DNA of 64,000 bases from Streptosporangium pseudovulgare. Lineage in GTDB: Bacteria > Actinomycetota > Actinomycetes > Streptosporangiales > Streptosporangiaceae. The translations under genes and the position numbers were made by a program. The notes below the pieces were generated by a model. That model ran no database searches. It worked only from the letters and a program-made list of their open reading frames with translations, and was not told where the DNA came from. The stretch covers positions 190,531 to 254,530 of the forward strand of contig NZ_BMQJ01000012.1 of the NCBI RefSeq assembly GCF_014648055.1, in the 5' to 3' direction. Shown one piece after another: positions 12,286-20,454 of the stretch; positions within the stretch are counted from its first letter, which is position 1, and each line of letters begins with the position of its first letter.

Positions 12286-12317
12286 CCATACCGGATTCGT
12301 TCGGGTATTCTCACCAC

Positions 12318-12360
12318 GCAAGAGCCCCAGTCGCGATTGCGTCCGGGGTTTTCGTTTTTG
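12318..12360 (+). promoter_or_regulatory. Possible attenuator in the purA leader
   Basis: AGCCCC (12323-12328) can pair with GGGGTT (12345-12350), with a small inner CGC/GCG stem, followed by TTCGTTTTT. That is a terminator-like hairpin ending about 17 nt before the purA start. ACGCAA just upstream can pair instead with TTGCGT inside the hairpin, giving a competing fold. No known riboswitch class is recognised. Confidence 0.35.
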
Positions 12361-12376
12361 CGGTGGGAGAAAAGCG

Positions 12377-13660
12377 ATGCCGGCAGTCGTTCTCGTGGGT
12401 GCCCAGTGGGGCGATGAGGGCAAGGGTAAGGCGACCGACCTTCTCGGCGACCGAGTGGACTACGTCGTCAGATACCAGGGCGGGAACAACGCCGGCCACA
12501 CGGTCGTCATCGGCGACCAGAAATACGCCCTGCACCTGCTGCCGACCGGTGTGCTCTCGCCGAACGTCGTCCCGGTGATCGGCAACGGCGTGGTCGTCGA
12601 CCCGGGCGTGCTGCTGAGCGAGATCGACGGGCTCAGTGAGCGGGGCGTCTCCTCGGAGCGGCTGCTGATCTCCGCCGACGCGCACCTGATCATGCCGCAC
12701 CACAAGGCCATCGACAAGGTGACCGAGCGCTTCCTCGGCAAGGCCAGGATCGGCACCACCGGCCGGGGCATCGGCCCGGCCTACGGCGACAAGGTCTACC
12801 GGATGGGCGTGCGGGTCCAGGACCTCCTCGACCCGGGCATCCTGCGGAAGAAGATCGAGGCCGCGCTGCAGGAGAAGAACCAGATCCTCACCAAGCTCTA
12901 CAACCGCCGGGCGATCGAGGCCGACAAGGTCCTGGAGGAGTACCTCGGCTACGCCGAGCGCCTCAAGCCGCACATCGCCGACACCTCGCTGATCCTGAAC
13001 AGGGCGCTGGACGACGGTAAGACCGTGCTGCTGGAGGGCGGCCAGGGCACGCTGCTCGACATCGACCACGGCACGTACCCGTTCGTCACCTCCTCCTCCC
13101 CGACGAGCGGCGGCGCCTGCGCCGGCTCGGGCATCCCGCCGACCCGGCTCACCCGCGTGATCGGCATCCTGAAGGCGTACACCACCCGTGTCGGCTCCGG
13201 CCCGTTCCCCACGGAGCTGACCGACGAGATGGGCGAGTGGCTGCGCACCACCGGCGGCGAGTACGGCGTCACCACCGGCCGCAACCGCCGCTGCGGCTGG
13301 TTCGACGCGGTGATCGCCCGTTACGCCAGCCGCGTCAACGGCGTCACCGACTTCTTCCTCACCAAGCTCGACGTGCTGTCGGGCCTGGAGCGGATCCCGG
13401 TCTGCGTGGCCTACGAGGTGGACGGCGTCCGCCACGACGAGATCCCGATGACCCAGACCGACTTCCACCACGCCAAGCCGGTGTACGAGGAGTTCCCGGG
13501 CTGGCAGGAGGACATCTCCGGGGCCACGTCGTTCGACGAGCTGCCGCCCAACGCCCAGGCGTACGTCAGGACGCTGGAGGAGATGAGCGGCGCCCGGATC
13601 TCCGCGATCGGCGTCGGGCCGGGCCGCACCCAGACGCTCCAGCTGCACTCGCTGATCTGA
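12377..13660 (+). CDS. purA: Adenylosuccinate synthetase
   Basis: The 427-residue enzyme joins IMP and aspartate using GTP, the first step from IMP to AMP. Diagnostic motifs are the N-terminal [16 protein letters not shown] loop with catalytic Asp13 (QWGDEGKGK), GNNAGHTV with the catalytic His, the IMP-binding [14 protein letters not shown], and the GTP-specific [10 protein letters not shown] near residue 332. Length is typical. GGGAGA precedes the ATG. purA stands alone here, although purD lies 2.5 kb downstream. Confidence 0.97.
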   Translation: MPAVVLVGAQWGDEGKGKATDLLGDRVDYVVRYQGGNNAGHTVVIGDQKYALHLLPTGVLSPNVVPVIGNGVVVDPGVLLSEIDGLSERGVSSERLLISADAHLIMPHHKAIDKVTERFLGKARIGTTGRGIGPAYGDKVYRMGVRVQDLLDPGILRKKIEAALQEKNQILTKLYNRRAIEADKVLEEYLGYAERLKPHIADTSLILNRALDDGKTVLLEGGQGTLLDIDHGTYPFVTSSSPTSGGACAGSGIPPTRLTRVIGILKAYTTRVGSGPFPTELTDEMGEWLRTTGGEYGVTTGRNRRCGWFDAVIARYASRVNGVTDFFLTKLDVLSGLERIPVCVAYEVDGVRHDEIPMTQTDFHHAKPVYEEFPGWQEDISGATSFDELPPNAQAYVRTLEEMSGARISAIGVGPGRTQTLQLHSLI

Positions 13661-13687
13661 CCTCCTTGACCTGAGGTTCATCCCGGC

Positions 13688-13719
13688 GACGCGCGCCCGT
13701 TGCACGGCGGGCGCGTGTC
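13688..13719 (+). terminator. Terminator after purA
   Basis: A 12-bp stem with one G-T pair (13688-13699 with 13708-13719) surrounds an 8-nt loop directly downstream of purA. Confidence 0.65.
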
Positions 13720-13746
13720 GTACGGGCGTTCGGCACGGGAGATCGG

Positions 13747-13752
13747 TAAGGT
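13747..13752 (+). promoter_or_regulatory. -10 box of the glycerophosphodiesterase gene, leaderless type
   Basis: TAAGGT ends 6 nt before the GTG start, and no ribosome site is present. This supports GTG at 13759 as a leaderless start. Confidence 0.5.
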
Positions 13753-13758
13753 CCCCCC

Positions 13759-14703
13759 GTGCATGTCGAGATTCACGGCCACAGGGGGGCCCGCGGGCTC
13801 CGTCCGGAGAACACGCTTCCCGGTTTAGCCCACGCCCTGGAGCTGGGAGTCGACGCGCTGGAGTTCGACGTCGTGATGACGGCCGACCGGTGCCTGGTGC
13901 TCAGCCACGACCTGACCGTCTCCCCGGTGACCAGCGCCGACCGCGGGCCGGTCTTCCCCGGCGACCCGCTCTTCCCCTACGTCGGCAGGCCCGTCGGCGC
14001 GCTGACGCTGGCGCAGCTGCGCACCCTCGACTGCGGGGTCCGGCGCCCGCGCGCCGAGACCGACCGGTTCGCCGCGACGCAGGTGCCGGTGCCCGACACC
14101 CGGATGCCGACGCTCGGCGCCGTGCTGGGCCTGGTGGACGCCTACGGCGCGGACGACGTGCGGATGCACGTGGAGCTGAAGTCCGACCCGTCCAGGCCCG
14201 ACCTCACCGCCGATCCCGCGGAGTTCACCGAGGCCGTGGTGGCCGAGCTGGCCCGCCACCGCAGGCTCGGCGGGGCGGCGATCCTCAGCTTCGACTGGCG
14301 GATCCTGGACGTGGCCCGCTCGCTCGTCCCCGACGTCCCCCGGTACGCGCTGATCGAGCACGCCACCATGGACGCGGTCTGGCTCGCGGGCCTGCACCTG
14401 GCGGACTTCGGCGGCGACGTGCCGGCCGCCGCCGCGGCGGCCGGGGGCACCGTGCTGTCGCCCGCGCACGTCATGGTCGACGTGGAGCTGGCGCGGCAGG
14501 CGGAGAAGCACGAGCTGCCGGTGGTGCCCTGGACGGTCAACCACCCCGGCCGGGCCGCGGAGCTGCTCGACCTCGGGGTGGCCGGGGTCGTGACCGACTA
14601 CCCCGACCGGATGCGCGCGCTGTGGGCGGAGCGGGGTCTGCCCGTCCCCCCGCCCGTCACCGTCCCCGCTCCGGCGGCGGCTCCGGTCCTGGCCCGCGCG
14701 TAG
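13759..14703 (+). CDS. Glycerophosphodiester phosphodiesterase
   Basis: The 314-residue protein is a GDPD-type TIM barrel that hydrolyses glycerophosphodiesters to sn-glycerol 3-phosphate and an alcohol. The catalytic HRGARGLRPENT motif lies at residues 7-18, with a metal-binding LEFDVVMTAD (about 34-43), a conserved VLSHD histidine and MHVELK further on. The late PWTVNHP and GVVTDYP motifs complete the barrel. No signal peptide is seen, so it is probably cytoplasmic. The start is set by the -10 box immediately upstream. It converges with corA. Confidence 0.92.
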   Translation: MHVEIHGHRGARGLRPENTLPGLAHALELGVDALEFDVVMTADRCLVLSHDLTVSPVTSADRGPVFPGDPLFPYVGRPVGALTLAQLRTLDCGVRRPRAETDRFAATQVPVPDTRMPTLGAVLGLVDAYGADDVRMHVELKSDPSRPDLTADPAEFTEAVVAELARHRRLGGAAILSFDWRILDVARSLVPDVPRYALIEHATMDAVWLAGLHLADFGGDVPAAAAAAGGTVLSPAHVMVDVELARQAEKHELPVVPWTVNHPGRAAELLDLGVAGVVTDYPDRMRALWAERGLPVPPPVTVPAPAAAPVLARA

Positions 14704-14757
14704 GCCCGGAGAGGCCGCCCGTGCCCTTCCCCGGCCGTACGTCGGGCGTTCCGGGCC

Positions 14758-14781
14758 GGGCCGCGCCGTACGGCGCGGCCC
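14758..14781. terminator. 24-bp perfect palindrome between convergent genes
   Basis: GGGCCGCGCCGT followed by ACGGCGCGGCCC forms a perfect palindrome centred at 14769/14770. It can act as a bidirectional terminator for the glycerophosphodiesterase and corA genes. Confidence 0.6.
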
Positions 14782-14787
14782 GTGTCG

Positions 14788-15906
14788 CTACATCCAGCCG
14801 TTGCGGCGGAAGCCCCGGTAGAGCAGCGAGCAGGCGATGATCATCACGCCGATCACCAGCGGGTAGCCGAAGACCGAGTCGAGCTCGGGCATGTGTGTGA
14901 AGTTCATGCCGTAGATGCCGGCGATCATCGTCGGGACCGCCATGATGGCCACCCACGCGGAGATCTTCCGCATGTCCTCGTTGGCGAGGGCGTTGGAGCG
15001 GGCCAGCGCCGCCTGCAGGATCGAGTTGCACAGCTCGTTGGACGACTCGACCTGCTCGCAGACGCGGGCCAGGTGGTCGACGACGTCGCGGAAGTACTCC
15101 CGCATCTCCGAGGGGATCATGCGGCGCTGGGCCAGTGACGACATGGGCGACTGGAGCGGCGTGACGGACCGCTTCATCTCGATCATCTCGCGCTTGAGGT
15201 TGTAGATGCGGCCGATGTCGCGGGCGCTGACGTCGGCGAAGACCATGGCCTCGACGTCCTCCAGCTCGGCCTGCATCAGGTCGGCCACGGTGAGGTACTT
15301 GTCCACGACGTGGTCGGCGATCGCGTGCAGCACGCCGGTCGGGCCGCGGTCGAGGAGGCGGGGGTCGTCCTCCAGGCGCTCGCGCACCACCGACAGCGGG
15401 CAGAGCCCGCCGTGCCGTACGGTCACCACGAAGTCGGGCCCGACGAACATCATGATCTCGCCGGTGTCGATGATCTCGCTGGTGGCGGTGAGCACGTCGT
15501 GGTCGAGGTAGGCGACGGTCTTCAGGACCACGAACAGCGAGTCGCCGTACCGTTCGACCTTGGGGCGCTGGTGAGCCTTGACGGCGTCCTCGACGGCGAG
15601 CGGGTGCAGGGCGAAGACCTCCGCCAGCCACTCGACCTCGGGGGCGTCGGGTTCGTGCAGCCCCACCCAGACGAACGCGTTGCCGTTCTCCTCGGCCGCG
15701 TTGTGCCGGCGGACGATCTCCAGGGCGTCGGGGATGCCGAGCGCCTCGATCTTCTTGCCGTCGATGTAGGCGGCGTACTCGACCAGCGAGTCGCTGGGCG
15801 GAACGCACCGGCCGGCGGTCCTGACGCGGGAGGAGGCGGCGGGGGCGTGCGGAGCCCGCACGACGCGGGTGTGCTTGATCCGGGGAAAGAGAAGCGAGGA
15901 GCGCAT
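14788..15906 (-). CDS. corA: CorA-family magnesium/divalent cation transporter
   Basis: The 372-residue protein has the CorA layout: a large N-terminal cytoplasmic alpha/beta domain, a long helix, and two C-terminal transmembrane helices. The signature YGMNF follows the first helix (ISAWVAIMAVPTMIAGIYGMNF), then a short acidic loop (MPELDS) and the second helix. The ATG at 15906 has GGAAGG 6 nt upstream; the frame is open further upstream without a better start. It may take up Mg2+ or, in some family members, Co2+, Ni2+ or Zn2+. It is divergent from purD over a 312-bp gap. Confidence 0.93.
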   Translation of the reverse strand: MRSSLLFPRIKHTRVVRAPHAPAASSRVRTAGRCVPPSDSLVEYAAYIDGKKIEALGIPDALEIVRRHNAAEENGNAFVWVGLHEPDAPEVEWLAEVFALHPLAVEDAVKAHQRPKVERYGDSLFVVLKTVAYLDHDVLTATSEIIDTGEIMMFVGPDFVVTVRHGGLCPLSVVRERLEDDPRLLDRGPTGVLHAIADHVVDKYLTVADLMQAELEDVEAMVFADVSARDIGRIYNLKREMIEMKRSVTPLQSPMSSLAQRRMIPSEMREYFRDVVDHLARVCEQVESSNELCNSILQAALARSNALANEDMRKISAWVAIMAVPTMIAGIYGMNFTHMPELDSVFGYPLVIGVMIIACSLLYRGFRRNGWM

Positions 15907-16218
15907 GGCAGGCCTTCCCGCCCGGCCTGGGCCGTTCACGCGCGACGCGATGTCACCTCGGTTCTGCGGAGAAAAGCGCGCGATGCCTGCCGGGCAATGA
16001 TGCGGAGTGGTCAAGGGTGCGCACCGAAGACGTGCGCGTGCACGTACTGCTGGGATCGCCAGAGGACATCCCCAACCACCTCCAATCACCCTGAGAGAGG
16101 CAAAGCCGCCCAAACCTAGCACAGAAGTCGGGTGCCTTCCAGCTTACTCCTGGCCGTGACGGCCGTCCGCCGAACCGGGAGGACCACCGTCCGGCGGGGG
16201 ACCGATAGGCTCTCGCAC
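15907..16218. other. Divergent intergenic region between corA and purD
   Basis: This 312-bp gap holds the promoters of both genes. A palindrome, ACGTGC-GCGT-GCACGT (16030-16045), is the only clear dyad and could be an operator. I looked for a Mg2+ riboswitch-like leader before corA and could not recognise one. Confidence 0.4.
16206..16211 (+). promoter_or_regulatory. -10 box of purD, leaderless type
   Basis: TAGGCT ends 7 nt before the GTG start and no ribosome site is seen. Confidence 0.5.
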
Positions 16219-17451
16219 GTGCGCGTTCTTGTGATTGGCTCCGGCGGGCGCGAGCACGCCCTGTGCCGGGCCCTGGCGGCAGATCCCGAGGTCACCGAGG
16301 TCCACTGCGCTCCCGGAAACGCGGGCATCGCGCGGGTGGCGACCCTCCACGCGGTGACCCCGACCGACCCGGACCGGGTCGCCGGGCTGGCCGTGGAACT
16401 GGGGGCCGACCTGGTGGTGGTGGGCCCGGAGGCTCCGCTGGTCGCCGGGGTGGCCGACGCGGTCCGGGCGGCGGGCGTCCCCTGCTTCGGGCCGTCGGCG
16501 GAGGCGGCCCGCATCGAGGGGTCCAAGGCGTTCGCCAAGGAGGTCATGGCCGCGGCGGGCGTGCCCACCGCGCGGTCGCGCACCTGCGTCACCCCCGAGG
16601 AGACCGCCGCGGCGCTGGACGAATTCGGCGCGCCGTACGTGGTCAAGGACGACGGGCTCGCGGCCGGCAAGGGCGTGGTCGTCACCGGCGACCGCGACGA
16701 GGCGCTGCGGCACGCCGCCGCCTGCGGGCGGGTCGTCGTCGAGGAGTTCCTCGACGGCCCCGAGGTGTCGCTGTTCGCCCTGTGCGACGGCTCCACGGCC
16801 GTGCCGCTCCAGCCCGCCCAGGACCACAAGCGCGCCTACGACGGCGACGAGGGGCCCAACACCGGCGGCATGGGCGCCTACACGCCGCTGCCGTGGGCGC
16901 CCGCGGACCTCGCGGAGCGGGTGATGGCCGAGACCGTCATCCCGACGGTCACCGAGCTGGCCCGGCGCGGCACCCCGTACACCGGGGTGCTGTTCGTGGG
17001 CCTGGCCCTCACCGCCGGCGGCCCGAAGGTCATCGAGTTCAACGCGCGGTTCGGCGACCCGGAGACCCAGGTGGTGCTCGACCGGCTCGCCACACCGCTG
17101 GGCCGGCTGCTGCTGGCCTGCGCGAACGGCGCGCTGGGCGGCTTCGGGCCACTGTCGTGGCGCGAGGGCGCCGCGGTGACCGTGGTCGTCGCGGCGGAGA
17201 ACTACCCCGGCGAGCCGGTGAAGGGCGACGTGATCGAGGGGCTCTCCGACGTCGGCGGGGACGCCTACGTGCTGCACTCCGGGACGGCCGCCGACGGCGA
17301 CCGCGTCGTCTCCAGCGGCGGGCGGGTGCTCAGCGTGGTCGGCACCGGCCCGGACGTGGCGGCGGCGCGCGCGGCGGCCTACGAGGCGGTCGGCCGCGTC
17401 CGGATGCGCGGCTCGCACCACCGCACCGACATCGCGTCCCGCGCCCTCTGA
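16219..17451 (+). CDS. purD: Phosphoribosylamine-glycine ligase
   Basis: The 410-residue ATP-grasp enzyme makes glycinamide ribonucleotide, the second step of purine synthesis. The N-terminal Rossmann-like motif VLVIGSGGREHAL starts at residue 3. The ATP-grasp core is visible as YVVKDDGLAAGKGVVV (about residues 140-155), and the metal site as VIEFNARFGDPETQV. A C-terminal PurD_C domain completes the protein. GTG at 16219 puts the Rossmann motif at the very N-terminus and agrees with the -10 box 7 nt upstream; an upstream extension would add an unlikely Arg-rich leader. Confidence 0.95.
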   Translation: MRVLVIGSGGREHALCRALAADPEVTEVHCAPGNAGIARVATLHAVTPTDPDRVAGLAVELGADLVVVGPEAPLVAGVADAVRAAGVPCFGPSAEAARIEGSKAFAKEVMAAAGVPTARSRTCVTPEETAAALDEFGAPYVVKDDGLAAGKGVVVTGDRDEALRHAAACGRVVVEEFLDGPEVSLFALCDGSTAVPLQPAQDHKRAYDGDEGPNTGGMGAYTPLPWAPADLAERVMAETVIPTVTELARRGTPYTGVLFVGLALTAGGPKVIEFNARFGDPETQVVLDRLATPLGRLLLACANGALGGFGPLSWREGAAVTVVVAAENYPGEPVKGDVIEGLSDVGGDAYVLHSGTAADGDRVVSSGGRVLSVVGTGPDVAAARAAAYEAVGRVRMRGSHHRTDIASRAL

Positions 17452-17663
17452 AGCCGCGGGCACGGCGTCCCGGACCCTCCGGGCCTCTTCGCGGCGCCGC
17501 CCCCCGTACGGCGAGCGCGGCCGGCGCGGCCCGGACGCCCGCGGGAGACGCCGGGGCGGCACGGTGAACCCGCGGGGGGCGGGAGACGTAGCGTGGAGGA
17601 GGCATGCCCCGATGATCAGGGGGCAGGTGCCGCCCGTCCCGCCGCGCCCCCCTCGGAGGAACG

Positions 17664-18701
17664 ATGACGCTCGACTCCCCGGTGTCGCTCGAACGGATCG
17701 GTGACACCGGCGTGCTGCGCTGGCCGGGCACCTGGCGGGTGTACGTCGCCACGCGCAGCGAGGAGATCAGGGCCGACGCCGAGCGCGCCCTGGCCCTGCG
17801 TGACGAGGCGGGCCAGCTCGTCTCGGTCGGCGAGGGCATCGGCACCCACCTGGCCCGCGCGGAGACCTACGCCCGCAGCAGGCACGGGCTGCGGCGCTGG
17901 CTGACCGGCCAGGCCGTCGAGGGCGCCTGGTCCAACATCAACAGCGCGACCGTCATGCTGTATGGCGTGCTGCCCACGGTGGAGCTGTGCGGCAGGTGCC
18001 CGGAGGTGGTGGCGATCGGCCGGGCCTACCTCCCCGCCGACGACCCCCGCCTGGTGCACCTGCAGGCCAGGCTCGCCGCCGGCGACCTGGGCGAGGACGA
18101 CAGGCCGCTGATGCAGTCGGTGCTGCGCGCCGCCTACACCGCCCAGGCCATGGAGACGGGGCGGGTCCGCAGCTTCCGCAACCTGCTGCTCGCCGGGGTG
18201 ATGATGCTCACCCTGCTCGTGCTGGGCGTGGTCGCCGTCGGCGCGATCTGGCCCGAGGTCGTCCCGATGTGCGGGAACCAGGCGGTGGTCCAGGCCCAGG
18301 GGCTGATGCCCGCGCAGATCTGCCCGACCGGCGGGCGCAGCCCGGGCCACGGCGACGTCCCGCTCGTCGCCCTGGTCGGGATGCTGGGCGCGGCGCTGGC
18401 CACCGCGGCCTCGCTGTCCACCCGGTCGGAGCAGTCCACCCGTTACTCGCTGGCCGTGGTGCAGAACCTCCTCAAGGCGCCGGCCGGGGTCGCCACGGCC
18501 GTGCTCGGCCTGCTGATCCTGAACTCCGGCTTCGTCCCCGGTTTCGCCGGGCTCGGCTCGCAGCCGGCGATCCTGGTGTGGGCCATGGCGTTCGGGTACG
18601 GCCAGCAACTCGTCACCCGCTTCGTCGACCAGCGCGCCGACACCCTGTTGTCGGCCGCCTCCCCGCTGACCCCCGCCGCGCGGGGGACGCGGGCGGCGTG
18701 A
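17664..18701 (+). CDS. Membrane protein of unknown function
   Basis: I do not recognise a family. The 345-residue protein has a soluble N-terminal half (1-170) rich in Arg and Glu, with a CGRCP motif near residue 109. At least three hydrophobic segments follow (about 177-200, 235-258 and 270-300), with a cysteine-containing loop (MCGN to QICPTG) between the first two. The C-terminus is basic and disordered. The ATG follows GGAGGAACG, a strong ribosome site. It lies between purD and murA, about 210 bp after purD, probably as a separate unit. Confidence 0.75.
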   Translation: MTLDSPVSLERIGDTGVLRWPGTWRVYVATRSEEIRADAERALALRDEAGQLVSVGEGIGTHLARAETYARSRHGLRRWLTGQAVEGAWSNINSATVMLYGVLPTVELCGRCPEVVAIGRAYLPADDPRLVHLQARLAAGDLGEDDRPLMQSVLRAAYTAQAMETGRVRSFRNLLLAGVMMLTLLVLGVVAVGAIWPEVVPMCGNQAVVQAQGLMPAQICPTGGRSPGHGDVPLVALVGMLGAALATAASLSTRSEQSTRYSLAVVQNLLKAPAGVATAVLGLLILNSGFVPGFAGLGSQPAILVWAMAFGYGQQLVTRFVDQRADTLLSAASPLTPAARGTRAA

Positions 18702-19023
18702 ATAAAATCGGGGCGGTGAAGCACGTGCCCCGGGGCTGGCTCCCGTGACCCCCGGTCACCTCCGCGCCGTCCCGCCGGCCGTGCCGGACGACCCCCGCGA
18801 AAGACCCTCGTACCGCCCTTCCGTTCCCCCCGGACCGGCGAGCGGACGCGTGACCCTCACCCGGAGTCCACGCGCCCTCCGACTGTTCGGCCTTTCAAGG
18901 GGTAGTTCCCGCACGAAGCGGCCTGTTCAGGGACATCCAGCGGCTACTGTTGGCCGGTAGCCGCCCCGGCTGTCGCGCTTCGCCGTAGACGTACAACCGC
19001 CCCACCTGCAAGGAGCATTACGA
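18702..19023. other. Intergenic region upstream of murA
   Basis: This 322-bp gap has no credible gene. A perfect 8-bp hairpin, GCGGCTAC with GTAGCCGC (18940-18947 and 18957-18964), lies in the presumed murA leader. AAGGAG follows close to the murA ATG. Confidence 0.5.
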
Positions 19024-20292
19024 ATGGTCCGTTACCGCGTGCGCGGTGGCAATCCCCTCCGTGGAACCGCCTTCATCCAGGGAGCCAAGAACGCCGTCCT
19101 TCCGATGATCGGCGCCGCGCTCCTGGCGGCCAAGGGCCGCACCGTGCTGCGCAACGTGCCGATCATCGAGGACGTCCGCCGCGCGGTCGAACTGGCCGAG
19201 GCGATCGGCGCGAAGGTCGAGCTCCACGAGGCGGAGCGCACGCTGGTCATCGACGCCTCCACGCTGACGAGCCCGGTGCTGCCCGCGGAGATCGCCCGCC
19301 GCTTCCGCGGCTCGGTGCTGTTCGTGCCCGCGCTGCTGCACCGCCTCGGCGAGGCCGTCATCGAGGGCGTCGGCGGGTGCAACCTCGGCAGCCGCAACCT
19401 CGACTTCCACTACCTGGGCTACAAGCGCCTCGGCGCGGTGGTGGACGAGGGCGACGCCGTCATCCACGTCAAGGCCGCCGGCTTCACCGGCGCCACCCTC
19501 TACCTCGACACCCCCTCGCACACCGGCACCGAGAACCTCATCATGGCGGGCGTCCTCGGGCGCGGCACCACCGTGATCGAGAACGCGGCGCTGGAGCCCG
19601 AGGTCCTCGACGTGATCGAAATGCTGACCCGGATGGGCGCGAAGATCAGCGGCGGTGGGACCGGCTTCATCACCGTCGAGGGCGTGGAGGAGCTGCAGGC
19701 CGTCGAGCACACCGTGATGCCCGACCGTCTCGACGCGGGCGTGTTCGCCATGGCGGCGGCCGTCACCGGCGGCGAGGTCAACCTGGTCGGCGCCGACCTC
19801 GACCACCTCGGTGTGGTCCGCTACAAGCTGGAGCAGATGGGGGTGGAGTTCGCCGACCACGGCGCGGTGCTCCACGTGCGCCGGGACCGCCCGCTGCGCC
19901 CGATCAACGTCATCACCGACACCTACCCCGGCTTCGCCACCGACCTGCAGTCGCCGATCATGACGGTCGCCTGCCTCGCCGACGGTGCCAGCTACATTCA
20001 CGAGCGCATTTTCGACGGCCGGTTCGCGTTGGCCTCCGAGCTGAACAAGATGGGCGCCGACATCGAGGTCAAGGAGAACAGCGCGGTCGTCCGCGGCGCC
20101 ACTCCGCTGACCGGAACGTCGGTGACCGCGCACGACCTCCGTTCGGGAATCGCCCTCGTGCTCGCCGGTCTGGCCGCCGAAGGGGAGACCGTCATCGAAT
20201 CCGGATATCTCATCGACCGCGGCCACTCATATCTCGCCGACCGTATGCAGGCCCTGGGCGGCGATGTGACCCGGGAGATTTCTCCCGCGTAA
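19024..20292 (+). CDS. murA: UDP-N-acetylglucosamine 1-carboxyvinyltransferase
   Basis: The 422-residue enzyme transfers enolpyruvate from PEP to UDP-GlcNAc, the first committed step of peptidoglycan synthesis. The conserved QGAKNA motif (K22, N23) is present. C119, in VGGCNLGSR, is the equivalent of the catalytic cysteine that fosfomycin alkylates, so fosfomycin sensitivity is expected at this site. The late active-site segment reads YPGFATDLQSP, slightly unlike the PTDMQAQ of many MurA proteins, so a MurA paralogue is possible. AAGGAG precedes the ATG. The last 60 codons use more A/T at third positions than the rest. Confidence 0.92.
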   Translation: MVRYRVRGGNPLRGTAFIQGAKNAVLPMIGAALLAAKGRTVLRNVPIIEDVRRAVELAEAIGAKVELHEAERTLVIDASTLTSPVLPAEIARRFRGSVLFVPALLHRLGEAVIEGVGGCNLGSRNLDFHYLGYKRLGAVVDEGDAVIHVKAAGFTGATLYLDTPSHTGTENLIMAGVLGRGTTVIENAALEPEVLDVIEMLTRMGAKISGGGTGFITVEGVEELQAVEHTVMPDRLDAGVFAMAAAVTGGEVNLVGADLDHLGVVRYKLEQMGVEFADHGAVLHVRRDRPLRPINVITDTYPGFATDLQSPIMTVACLADGASYIHERIFDGRFALASELNKMGADIEVKENSAVVRGATPLTGTSVTAHDLRSGIALVLAGLAAEGETVIESGYLIDRGHSYLADRMQALGGDVTREISPA

Positions 20293-20332
20293 TCGCCGGG
20301 TTCACACCTCCCCTGAAACCATGCTGACCTGT

Positions 20333-20384
20333 GTAAACGACGGAAGTAAGGGGTTTACCCCCGAACTTGCCTCCAGAATTGACA
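20333..20384 (+). promoter_or_regulatory. Dyad and -35 element upstream of the HTH regulator
   Basis: GTAAAC (20333-20338) and GTTTAC (20353-20358) form an inverted repeat. A perfect -35 TTGACA follows at 20379-20384. The -10 at the right distance is poor. The whole 160-bp gap is unusually AT-rich, which fits a regulated promoter. Confidence 0.4.
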
Positions 20385-20454
20385 TCAAATCGGGCGTGAC
20401 ATTACGGCCTTCACCAGCGATCGTTCCAAAAGAGAGCCGAAACAAACGGATGGC

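Noticed and set aside
15907-16218. Mg2+ riboswitch before corA
   Set aside because: I could not recognise any conserved riboswitch core in the leader.
17452-17663. Short Arg-rich open frames between purD and the next gene
   Set aside because: No ribosome site, no family similarity, and composition typical of GC-rich spacer.
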